A stretch of DNA of 57,860 nt. Origin: DTU078 sp002397345 (GTDB lineage: Bacteria; Bacillota; Clostridia; Oscillospirales; CAG-272). The DNA lies in the NCBI GenBank assembly GCA_937875545.1, contig CALLYE010000139.1, positions 1-57,860 of the forward strand, written 5' to 3'. The position numbers and the translations under genes are program-made. Below the pieces are notes generated by a model that was given only the letters and a program-made list of their open reading frames with translations, was not told the origin of the DNA and ran no database searches. Shown here in pieces: positions 51,321-57,860 of this stretch. Numbering within the stretch: the first letter of the stretch is position 1; every line of letters begins with the position of its first letter.

Positions 51321-52421
51321 AATGCTTTTTCGCGTGCTTTTTAAGCTCTTCTTCAATTGCGACGAAGTCGGCGCGAGACCTGATGGGGTCGAACGCGGGG
51401 CTTTTCATTTCTTTAAGCTGGTGCAGGGAATCGTTATCTTCTGTATTATAACCGACACCGCCAACTTCCATGCCGCGTAAAAGCAAGCAGGTATATTTTT
51501 TATCCGAATTGCACTCTTCATCATTTATAATGGAGTGTTTTGCAGCGATTTTCAGGTTCTCGACCGCATTTTCGTAATCGAACAAACGCGCGTAAAAAAT
51601 CGCTATATCGATATGCTTCAATGATATGTGTTGACGAAAAAATCCGTAATTGCCGTCCTCGATCATTAAGTCTATAAATGCAATTGCTTTTTTATTGATT
51701 TCGATGAGTTCCTCCGTTGAATACGGTTTGCTGCCGTCGTCGAGCGGAGCATTGTTACGGGTCATGTCAAATAAAAGACTGTCGATATGATTGAATATAT
51801 TACTGCGAATGATATCGAATTTTTTTGTGCCTTTGTAGATTTCAGCCAATAAATTGCTGCTCGATAAATATGATGGTGACATTTTATTGGCTAATTCAAC
51901 GGCTTTTTCTTCTTCTCCAATATCCGGATAAGTATAGCATAATATTTGCATTGCCCCTAATCTTACCGAATCTGCAGTACATTCCGCAAGAATTTTTTCA
52001 CCGAGCCGTATTACTTCGTTTGTCATATCGTCTCTTTTGTCTGCGTTTTCCGGTTCATCACGCAAACTCCAGATGTTTGACATAATTTGTTGCATCAGAG
52101 TATAGCTGTTAGGATATGTTTTTAAACCTTCTTTTAAAATTTCTGCACTTTGTTTGTCATAACCTTTACAGGAATATTCACGAGCTTTCGCAACAATTTC
52201 TTCTATCCGTTTTTCCTTAGCGTCTACATCGACACCGAGCAATACATCCGCTGATGTTTCGAATATATTCGCTAGCATGGGGACAAGCGGGATGTCGGGC
52301 AGCGATTGGTTCGTTTCCCATTTCGACACTGCTTGTGTTGTGATATTCAAATTTCCGCAAGCTGCTCCTGCGTCATGTCACGTTCGCGGCGCAGTTTTTT
52401 AATGGTCTCACCAATGTTCAT
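51319..52421 (-). pseudogene. XRE-type HTH regulator with TPR-like C-terminus, frameshifted inside the HTH
   Basis: From ATG 52421 (AGAGGTGTCCC before it) the frame reads 'MNIGETIKKLRRERDMTQEQLAEI' and stops; one base later in register the helix goes on as 'LNITTQAVSKWETNQSLPDI', which is the rest of a standard XRE domain. One base is missing at about 52350-52356 in the run GGAAATTTGAA. The remaining 340 residues are helical and TPR-like ('KGYDKQSAEILKEGLKTYPNS'). Either the regulator is inactive or the shift is an assembly or sequencing slip in a short homopolymer. It has its own good promoter. Confidence 0.8.
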
Positions 52422-52464
52422 GGGACACCTCTGTAAAAATATTCAAAAGCACTTTTGTAAGTAT

Positions 52465-52493
52465 ATTATATCATGGATATTATGGAAAAACAA
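52465..52493 (-). promoter_or_regulatory. Sigma-A promoter of the frameshifted HTH gene
   Basis: Minus strand: TTGTTT (52488-52493), 17-bp spacer, TATAAT (52465-52470), about 44 nt before the start codon. Confidence 0.65.
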
Positions 52494-52551
52494 TGTAGCG
52501 TTATTTGACGTGACAACAACCATGGGTTGAAAAAATCGAATCAGAGATAAA

Positions 52552-52591
52552 TAATATTAAAATTCGATAACTAATATTAAAATTCGATAAC
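52552..52591. repeat. Two tandem copies of a 20-bp A/T-rich unit
   Basis: TAATATTAAAATTCGATAAC occurs twice in direct succession (52552-52571 and 52572-52591), with a third partial TAAT after it. It lies in the 332-bp gap 52422-52753, which otherwise holds promoters and a terminator. Confidence 0.85.
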
Positions 52592-52600
52592 TAATGAAAA

Positions 52601-52647
52601 AAATCCGCGTCAAAACCTATATATTCAAGCTTTTGGCGCGGATTTTT
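52601..52647. terminator. Terminator-like hairpin
   Basis: AAATCCGCG (52601-52609) pairs with CGCGGATTT (52637-52645), with inner CAAAA/TTTTG pairing and T residues after. No gene on the plus strand ends close by; it may be a leftover terminator or insulate the glutaredoxin promoter. Confidence 0.65.
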
Positions 52648-52694
52648 ACAGAGTTTATAATCGAATTTAAGTATAAGTTTTAACATTTATCAAG

Positions 52695-52723
52695 TTGATT
52701 ATTGTAATAGGCTGTTATATACT
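52695..52723 (+). promoter_or_regulatory. Sigma-A promoter of the glutaredoxin-like gene
   Basis: TTGATT (52695-52700), 17-bp spacer, TATACT (52718-52723), about 30 nt before the start codon. Confidence 0.6.
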
Positions 52724-52753
52724 GTAAAAAAACCACAAGCGGAGTGAAAAAAC

Positions 52754-53029
52754 ATGGAACTTATTCTTTTTATATTAAAAAACTGCCCCTATTGCATCGA
52801 AGCGCTTAAATGGTCGGACGAGCTGGTGCGCGAAAATCCCGAATACGGCAAAATAAATATCAGAATCATTGACGAGCAGAAAGAAAAAGAGCTTGCCAAC
52901 CGATATGACTATTATTATGTGCCGACGTTTTATTACGGCGCTCAAAAACTCCACGAAGGCGCGGCGACAAAAGAGAAAATTAAAAATGTATTTGACGAGT
53001 GTCTGAAAAGGGCACATCAGCCGGTGTAA
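52754..53029 (+). CDS. Glutaredoxin/thioredoxin-like protein
   Basis: 91 residues. 'LFILKNCPYCIEALKW' has the CPYC dithiol active site of glutaredoxins, and 'YYYVPTFYYGAQKLHEGAATK' supplies the cis-proline after Val and a glutathione-like pocket region. The short length fits a single thioredoxin fold. It may reduce protein disulfides or mixed disulfides in the cytoplasm. ATG follows GGAGTGAAAAAAC; it appears to be monocistronic and next to the SRP operon only by position. Confidence 0.88.
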   Translation: MELILFILKNCPYCIEALKWSDELVRENPEYGKINIRIIDEQKEKELANRYDYYYVPTFYYGAQKLHEGAATKEKIKNVFDECLKRAHQPV

Positions 53030-53067
53030 TTATTAATCAATAATTCTGTAAATCTATAAAACTTTAC

Positions 53068-53096
53068 TTGACAACGCGTAGCGGCTGTGATATAAT
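53068..53096 (+). promoter_or_regulatory. Consensus sigma-A promoter of the ylxM-ffh operon
   Basis: TTGACA (53068-53073), 17-bp spacer, TATAAT (53091-53096): a perfect consensus, about 40 nt before ylxM. Confidence 0.88.
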
Positions 53097-53135
53097 AATT
53101 GTAATGTATAACGCTTTACAGGAGGGCGCGATAGA

Positions 53136-53474
53136 ATGACGGATAAAAACAAAATGGTCATGCTGCTCGATTTTTACGGCGATGTACTGACCGAAAAGCA
53201 GCGCGAAGCGATGGATATGTACTACAACGACGACTATTCGCTTGCCGAGATTGCGGAAAATACCGCAATATCGCGCCAGGGTGTCCGTGACCGGCTCCAG
53301 AAAAGCGAACGTATCATCATGGAGCTTGAGGACAAGCTGCACCTGTTCGAGCGGTTCGGCGAAATGAAGGACGACATGGCGAAATTGATCGCACGGCTTG
53401 AGCGGCTGCGTAAGCTGTCGCCCGCCGAGGTCGGAGCGGTGATAGACATCGCAAAAGAGTTGCTCGAAAAATAA
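53136..53474 (+). CDS. ylxM: YlxM family DNA-binding/SRP-associated protein
   Basis: 112 residues of the YlxM/p13 (UPF0122) group: 'LDFYGDVLTEKQREAMDMYYNDDYSLAEIAENTAISRQGVRDRL', which can be read as a sigma-4-like helix-turn-helix, then a charged coiled helix. It usually precedes ffh, and in streptococci it modulates the signal recognition particle. ATG follows CAGGAGGGCGCGATAGA. The gene stops 18 bp before ffh. Confidence 0.93.
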   Translation: MTDKNKMVMLLDFYGDVLTEKQREAMDMYYNDDYSLAEIAENTAISRQGVRDRLQKSERIIMELEDKLHLFERFGEMKDDMAKLIARLERLRKLSPAEVGAVIDIAKELLEK

Positions 53475-53492
53475 CCCCGGACTGGTGAGAAG

Positions 53493-54887
53493 ATGTTTTC
53501 AAGTTTAATGGATAAAATGTCGGATGCCTTTAAGAAATTCCGAAATAAAGGCAAGCTGACCGAAGCGGATGTGCGAGAGGGAATGCGTGAGATAAAACTC
53601 GCGCTGCTTGAAGCCGACGTAAACTTTAAAGTGGTGCGCGATTTTGTGGCGAAGGTCACCGAACGCGCTGTCGGTGCAGAGGTGCTGGAGAGTCTTGTTC
53701 CCGCGCAGCAGATAGTTAAAATCGTCAATGAAGAATTAATCGCGCTGATGGGAGGTACGGCGGCGAAACTGAACGTTTCATCCCACCCGCCGACGGTCAT
53801 AATGATGGCGGGACTTCAGGGCGCGGGTAAAACCACGCACGCCGCGAAACTCGCCGCTATGTTAAAATCGCAGGGTAAGCGTCCGCTGCTCGTCGCGTGC
53901 GACGTCTACCGTCCAGCCGCGATAAAACAGCTCCAAATCGTGGGCGAACAGGCGGGCGTGCCTGTATACCAGCTCGGCGACACGGTGAAGCCCGTCGAAA
54001 TTGCCAAAGCGGGTGTAAAAAACGCCATTGAACACGGCAATGACTATGTGCTCATCGATACCGCCGGACGACTTCATATCGACGAAGCGATGATGGAGGA
54101 GCTGAAAAACATAAAAACGGCGACGAACCCGTCGGAGATTTTGCTGGTCGTCGACGCGATGACCGGTCAGGATGCAGTTAATGTAGCGCAAACCTTTAAT
54201 GATATGCTCGACATTACGGGCGTGATCCTCACCAAGCTTGACGGCGATACGCGCGGGGGCGCGGCGCTGTCGGTACGGCATGTGACGGGCAAACCTATAA
54301 AATTCGTCGGTACGGGCGAAAAGCTCGATAAACTCGAGGCGTTCCACCCCGAACGCATGGCGTCGCGAATACTCGGCATGGGCGACGTGCTGTCGTTGAT
54401 CGAGAAAGCCGAATCCGCTTATGACGAGAAAAAGGCTGCGGAGCTGGAGCGCAAGCTGCGCGAAAACTCGTTCACGCTCAATGACTTTTTAGATCAGTTC
54501 AAGCAGCTTCGCAAAATGGGTTCACTGGATCAGATCATGGGTATGATACCGGGCATTAAACCGGGTGACATCGACGCCTCGAAAATAGATGAACGCGCCA
54601 TCGACCGTATGGAAGCGACCATTCTCTCCATGACGCTCGAGGAACGCGTCAAACCCGAGATTATCGGCGCGTCGCGCAAGAAGCGCATTGCCACAGGCAG
54701 CGGCAACACAGTCGAAAACGTTAATAAGCTGCTGAAACAGTTTGAGGCGACGCAAAAAATGATGAAGCAGATCTCGGGCGGAATGCCGAATTTAAAAGGT
54801 ATGGGCAAGCTGCCGGGCGGAATGGGACGCATATCGAAAGCGCAGCAAAAGGCACAAAAAAATCAAAAAAAGAAAAAGCGCAAATAA
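53493..54887 (+). CDS. ffh: Signal recognition particle protein Ffh
   Basis: 464 residues: N-domain helices, then the G-domain with 'GLQGAGKTTHAAKLA' (P-loop), 'DTAGRLHIDE' and 'TKLDGDTRGGAALS', and the methionine-rich M-domain ('MGMIPGIKPGDIDASKIDERAIDRM' in two parts, 'RKKRIATGSG') that binds 4.5S RNA and signal peptides. It targets nascent membrane proteins to SecYEG through FtsY. The tail is rich in lysine and glutamine. Second gene of its operon. Confidence 0.98.
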   Translation: MFSSLMDKMSDAFKKFRNKGKLTEADVREGMREIKLALLEADVNFKVVRDFVAKVTERAVGAEVLESLVPAQQIVKIVNEELIALMGGTAAKLNVSSHPPTVIMMAGLQGAGKTTHAAKLAAMLKSQGKRPLLVACDVYRPAAIKQLQIVGEQAGVPVYQLGDTVKPVEIAKAGVKNAIEHGNDYVLIDTAGRLHIDEAMMEELKNIKTATNPSEILLVVDAMTGQDAVNVAQTFNDMLDITGVILTKLDGDTRGGAALSVRHVTGKPIKFVGTGEKLDKLEAFHPERMASRILGMGDVLSLIEKAESAYDEKKAAELERKLRENSFTLNDFLDQFKQLRKMGSLDQIMGMIPGIKPGDIDASKIDERAIDRMEATILSMTLEERVKPEIIGASRKKRIATGSGNTVENVNKLLKQFEATQKMMKQISGGMPNLKGMGKLPGGMGRISKAQQKAQKNQKKKKRK

Positions 54888-54948
54888 ATAACGGTATATC
54901 TAAATTAAGATATAAATTATAAAAAATATTTTGGAGGCTTATAATTCC

Positions 54949-55197
54949 ATGGCAGTTAAAATCAGACTCAGACGTATCGGCGCAAAGAAAGCGCCCTTCT
55001 ATCGGCTGGTGGTCGCGGACTCACGCTATCCCCGCGACGGCAGATTCATAGAGGAAATCGGTTATTACAATCCGCTCACCAATCCGGCGGATGTGAAGAT
55101 CGACGCCGAAAAAGCGAAAAAATGGCTGGAGAATGGCGCGCAGCCGACCGACACCGTCCGCGCGCTGCTCAAAAAGCAGAACATCATCAGCGGCTGA
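54949..55197 (+). CDS. rpsP: 30S ribosomal protein S16
   Basis: 82 residues from ATG 54949; GGAGG lies ten bases upstream, and an earlier TTG in frame is part of that ribosome site, not a start. 'AVKIRLRRIGAKKAPFYRLV', 'DSRYPRDGRFIEEIGYYNP' and 'KWLENGAQPTDTVRALL' are standard S16. Position after ffh and before khpA is typical. Confidence 0.98.
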   Translation: MAVKIRLRRIGAKKAPFYRLVVADSRYPRDGRFIEEIGYYNPLTNPADVKIDAEKAKKWLENGAQPTDTVRALLKKQNIISG

Positions 55198-55216
55198 GTC
55201 CGCCCGGTAATATAAA

Positions 55217-55462
55217 ATGGTCGATTTAAAAAAACTTTTAGTCGATATAGCGTCGGCACTTGTTGATAAGCCCGACGAAATTTCCGTAACCGAGGAATCC
55301 GACGGCAGCGACATTACGCTTTATTTAACCGTTGCTGACGGCGACATGGGCAAGGTTATAGGAAAGCATGGACGAATCGCAAAGTCGATCCGCATGGTAA
55401 TGAAAGCGGCGGCAAACTCCGCCGACTGCCGTGTTAACGTAGAAATCGTCGATAAAGAGTAA
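55217..55462 (+). CDS. khpA: KH-domain RNA-binding protein KhpA
   Basis: 81 residues: a single KH domain with the RNA-binding loop 'GKVIGKHGRIAKSIRMVM' (GKHG). KhpA with KhpB binds many RNAs and affects cell division in streptococci and others. Last gene of the operon here: the usual rimM, trmD and rplS do not follow, and two hairpins close the unit. Confidence 0.95.
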   Translation: MVDLKKLLVDIASALVDKPDEISVTEESDGSDITLYLTVADGDMGKVIGKHGRIAKSIRMVMKAAANSADCRVNVEIVDKE

Positions 55463-55470
55463 AAAAACAG

Positions 55471-55522
55471 ATATACATGGGACTGAGTGACCGTTTTATA
55501 GTCACCCAGTCCCAATGTATAT
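55471..55522. terminator. Long hairpin after khpA
   Basis: ATATACAT.GGACTG.GTGAC (55471-55491) pairs with GTCAC.CAGTCC.ATGTATAT (55501-55522) with two mismatched places. It serves as terminator or 3' structure for the SRP operon. Confidence 0.8.
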
Positions 55523-55526
55523 ATAA

Positions 55527-55561
55527 AGCCGCGCGTTTGGGAATTCTCCAAACGCGCGGCT
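55527..55561. terminator. Second hairpin, shared with the convergent gene
   Basis: AGCCGCGCGTTTGG (55527-55540) pairs perfectly with CCAAACGCGCGGCT (55548-55561), with CGGTTTT on the plus side. It lies five bases from the stop of the minus-strand gene at 55567. Confidence 0.88.
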
Positions 55562-55566
55562 CGGTT

Positions 55567-57120
55567 TTATTTCACTGATAAATCTATCATACCGCCGTCC
55601 GCACAGACGGCAAAGTCGTCGCCGAACCGACCGCGGCGGAGCGTGACGGAATACGGATACGCGTTATAACGCAGTGCGACGCTGTTTTTTGACGAAGCGT
55701 CAATAGACGGCAGCGATTGGTTCTGGTTGTCCCACCGAGGGAGCAGCATCAGCTTTTCCGCGTTTTCCCCGGCAATTATCGAGATACCGTCCGGTCTTAA
55801 TGTTATTGTGATAACTCCGCAGGCGGTGCCGTAAAAACACAGAATCGCGTTTTCTCCGTCCTCGGAATAACGAAGCTCGTTAAAAGTAATTTCTTCCTGT
55901 CCGAGCATGGGATATATCCCCGCGCGTACGCCGTGACCGCTCCAGCGGTTCCCGTCCATAACCGGAAGATTGTCAAACTGCAGACTGTCAGAATCACAGA
56001 CCGTTTCAAAATAGCGTTCGCGGTATTTTTCATCGAAAAGGTATAGATCGCGAATCCAGAACCGGCCCCGCTCCGCGAATATGTTGACGCGGTAATTTTT
56101 ACAGTTATACCACACCGATTTGCGACCCTCGTTACGCCAATCGGTATGCGCCGTAACGGCAGTGGCGGGAGTCTGCGCAAAAGCAGATTTGAACCATCTG
56201 CCGGTTTCGCCCAGCGTTTCAACCTCGAGCTTGTTTTCCGCCCGCAATTTGGCGATTTGTTCAATCTGATACGTCAAACCTTTTTTCATCGCCGGCCAAC
56301 CGAAGCTGTTCTCCTGCCCGACTTGTGTATAGCCGAAATTTATACAATCTCCATTGAAATTTTCCATAAAATACCAATCAACCCATTGCGGAATCCCGCC
56401 GCCGCCCGTCGCCCCGATATATACAGGCTCTAAAGTGATAACGCCCTGCAGATCCGCGGCGCCGTCCTTGAGGTTCAATCCGCAATCATACTGATATATC
56501 GGGTCAGAACCGAGCATACGGAAAATCGGGGTGTCAATCTGCTCCTCCCGCGTTTGCGCGGGGCAGAGTATATTGTTTTTACTGGGATAATAGCCTTGGT
56601 TATAATAGCCGCCCCACAAGGTGTAGCCGTCAGTCCCCCATTGCTCCTTGCAGTTGCAGGCGGCGTCTATGCCATAGGTTGACGAGAGGTATTCCAGCGT
56701 GTACGCGTCAAACGCCCAACAGCCCAGTGAACGCGGATAAAAGCCGAATATCGTTTTAAAATCCTCCATAACAACATCGACTAATTTTTTTCGTTCATCC
56801 GGCGTATATCCGACCAAAAACCCGCAGTGCGCGTGCCAGTCCCAAACCGTACGCCCACGCCATTTTAATCCCGCTTTTTCGACAAGTGGCTGAACGATCT
56901 CCAACCAGATACCTGCTTCGATATTATCTGATAAAACGTTTTTCAGCGGCTGCGTATAGGCGGGGTCAATTAACGCGTCGTACTGGAGCAGGAAGGTGCC
57001 TTTAAGATTGTGCTTTTTAAGCAGCTTAATCTGCTCTAAAACCGGTGTAAGCAGGTCTATATGCTCTCTCGGTTCATTTCCCCGTATGAAATTTACAATG
57101 TTGACGATCTGTCGTTTCAA
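55567..57120 (-). CDS. Deacetylase/glycosidase-barrel-like protein of unknown function
   Basis: 517 residues. 'NIVNFIRGNEPREHIDLLTPVLEQIKLLKKHNLKGTFLLQYD' in two parts, with 'GTFLLQYDALID', and 'DWHAHCGFLVGYTPDER' recall the NodB/GH57-like beta/alpha barrel, where 'HxHCG' could hold a metal. 'GFYPRSLGCWAFDAYTLEYLSSTYGIDAACNC' continues the barrel. The C-terminal 180 residues look beta-rich. No signal peptide is visible. I do not know the exact family; a carbohydrate-active role is a reasonable guess given other such enzymes in the window. ATG 57120 is preceded by TCAGGAGACAGGAAACATTG, a good ribosome site. Confidence 0.65.
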   Translation of the reverse strand: MKRQIVNIVNFIRGNEPREHIDLLTPVLEQIKLLKKHNLKGTFLLQYDALIDPAYTQPLKNVLSDNIEAGIWLEIVQPLVEKAGLKWRGRTVWDWHAHCGFLVGYTPDERKKLVDVVMEDFKTIFGFYPRSLGCWAFDAYTLEYLSSTYGIDAACNCKEQWGTDGYTLWGGYYNQGYYPSKNNILCPAQTREEQIDTPIFRMLGSDPIYQYDCGLNLKDGAADLQGVITLEPVYIGATGGGGIPQWVDWYFMENFNGDCINFGYTQVGQENSFGWPAMKKGLTYQIEQIAKLRAENKLEVETLGETGRWFKSAFAQTPATAVTAHTDWRNEGRKSVWYNCKNYRVNIFAERGRFWIRDLYLFDEKYRERYFETVCDSDSLQFDNLPVMDGNRWSGHGVRAGIYPMLGQEEITFNELRYSEDGENAILCFYGTACGVITITLRPDGISIIAGENAEKLMLLPRWDNQNQSLPSIDASSKNSVALRYNAYPYSVTLRRGRFGDDFAVCADGGMIDLSVK

Positions 57121-57185
57121 TGTTTCCTGTCTCCTGAATGATTAATCGTTTTGTTTGCTAATGGGTTATATTATTATATACCGCG

Positions 57186-57860
57186 TCAATATACAACCAT
57201 CACGGAATATAGCCGCACGATCATTTCCACCGCGTCGGCGAAAGTAACCGCGGCGTACGGCTCAAACAGCGCGTCCGCGTCGATGACGCCGTAGGACTGC
57301 ATACAGCGCACGGCGGTGAGCGCGGCTCGGTCTATTTGCGTTTCGTCCTGGAAAGCAAGGTATTCGCGGACGGGCAGCGCGTAGACCGAGGTATAGTCGG
57401 TCGCGTATTTTGTAATGATAGCGTCGATAGCGGCGCGTTCGGGTTGGGTCGCTTCGGGGTCAAATATATATACCGCGGTGTCAATGCGGAAAGTCTCCGC
57501 GATCTTTTTGCGGCGTATAGAATCAAGCGTGAGGTCATGCGGATCTTTCAAAATGAAATACGCGTCCAAAATACGCTGCTCGGCAGGGGTAACAAGACTG
57601 TATAGATATTCATATTCCTTTTTGCTTAAAACGGAGTATACAGCCTCGCTGCCGTCGGTGCGAGTAAATGAATAGTCGCGCATCGGCAGAATGTTGTTGG
57701 CGAGCGAAATATAGTCGAACCCGCACATTGCCTGATCACGCGCCATCATCGCATAAGTGTAGGACGAATGCTCGAGCAGCCGCAGGGTCAGCGCGGCGGC
57801 GTCAGTCGGATCGAGTTTTGCGGACAACACATAAATTACAGTATCGGCATACGTGGGGTT
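57186..57860 (-). CDS. C-terminal part of a protein with SLH-like motifs (5' end outside window)
   Basis: The frame is open to the right edge; about 224 codons are visible and the start lies beyond the window (the GTG at 57830 is internal). 'NPTYADTVIYVLSAKLDP', 'SLANNILPMRDYSFTRTDGS' and 'QSYGVIDADALFEPYAAVTF' resemble S-layer homology repeats, in which a G-I/V and F..P..(I/V)TR/F pattern recurs, so the protein may be a cell-surface one; the match is not strong. The stop is at 57186-57188, 65 bp from the start of the barrel-like gene, so the two may be co-transcribed in the order surface protein then barrel protein. Confidence 0.6.
   Translation of the reverse strand, partial: NPTYADTVIYVLSAKLDPTDAAALTLRLLEHSSYTYAMMARDQAMCGFDYISLANNILPMRDYSFTRTDGSEAVYSVLSKKEYEYLYSLVTPAEQRILDAYFILKDPHDLTLDSIRRKKIAETFRIDTAVYIFDPEATQPERAAIDAIITKYATDYTSVYALPVREYLAFQDETQIDRAALTAVRCMQSYGVIDADALFEPYAAVTFADAVEMIVRLYSVMVVY

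Noticed and set aside
51319..52421. Programmed frameshift in the HTH regulator
   Set aside because: There is no slippery heptamer with a following structure; a single-base loss in a short homopolymer or an assembly slip is simpler.
52552..52591. CRISPR array
   Set aside because: Only two directly adjoining copies with no spacer between them and no cas genes in the window.

Overview
The window looks like a chromosomal segment of an anaerobic, fermentative Clostridia-class Firmicute, probably an uncultured Oscillospirales/Ruminococcaceae-like lineage. This is inferred from gene content: a six-cysteine SCIFF peptide with its radical SAM maturase, Rex next to adhE, an electron-bifurcating [FeFe]-hydrogenase operon with a sensory hydrogenase, a YajC/TIGR04086 pair, DUF624, GH116 and GH38 glycosidases, and AGGAGG-type ribosome binding sites with sigma-A promoters. 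Base composition looks near 50% GC (not computed). I see no rRNA, tRNA, CRISPR array, integrase or transposase.

Layout. 1-4.3 kb: the tail of one large protein and, convergent to it, a full-length ECF sigma factor fused to the same kind of C-terminal region; the two share one hairpin containing both stop codons. 4.5-8.6 kb (minus strand): a fragment of a zinc-ribbon gene, an SPFH protein with three zinc ribbons, a URO-D-fold protein and a lipoprotein solute-binding protein. 8.8-14.8 kb (minus): three tandem, translationally coupled paralogues with TTG starts, of unknown function, behind a second ECF sigma factor with a long C-terminal extension. 14.9-20.1 kb: RecQ, then a metal-efflux module (P1B ATPase, separate HMA chaperone, divergent ArsR/CadC-type repressor with operators on the promoter). 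20.1-22.9 kb: a GH116 glycosidase flanked by about 148-bp inverted repeats.

23.1-36.1 kb is a redox block: Rex, a LysR regulator and AdhE, then an APH-like kinase, a small [2Fe-2S] protein, HydS (group C sensory [FeFe] hydrogenase with PAS), a SpoIIE/PP2C phosphatase, HydC, HydB, HydA and a second small [2Fe-2S] protein. The likely logic is that Rex senses NADH/NAD+, AdhE disposes of NADH as ethanol, HydABC couples NADH and ferredoxin oxidation to H2, and HydS with the phosphatase reports hydrogen or redox state.

36.4-48.6 kb: a TrmN6-like methylase, GH38 alpha-mannosidase, two membrane proteins, a frameshifted proC, a second URO-D-like gene with a GNAT and a pyrB carrying a PyrI-type zinc domain, yajC, a TIGR04086 protein, SCIFF and its maturase. 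48.6-57.9 kb: GNAT, AraC regulator divergent from a third URO-D-like gene, a frameshifted HTH-TPR regulator, a glutaredoxin-like protein, the ylxM-ffh-rpsP-khpA operon, a deacetylase-barrel-like protein and the C-terminal end of a protein with SLH-like motifs. G/C-rich palindromic intergenic repeats are scattered throughout.

The least explained parts are the two sigma-factor fusions, the coupled three-paralogue array and the inverted-repeat-flanked GH116 gene.
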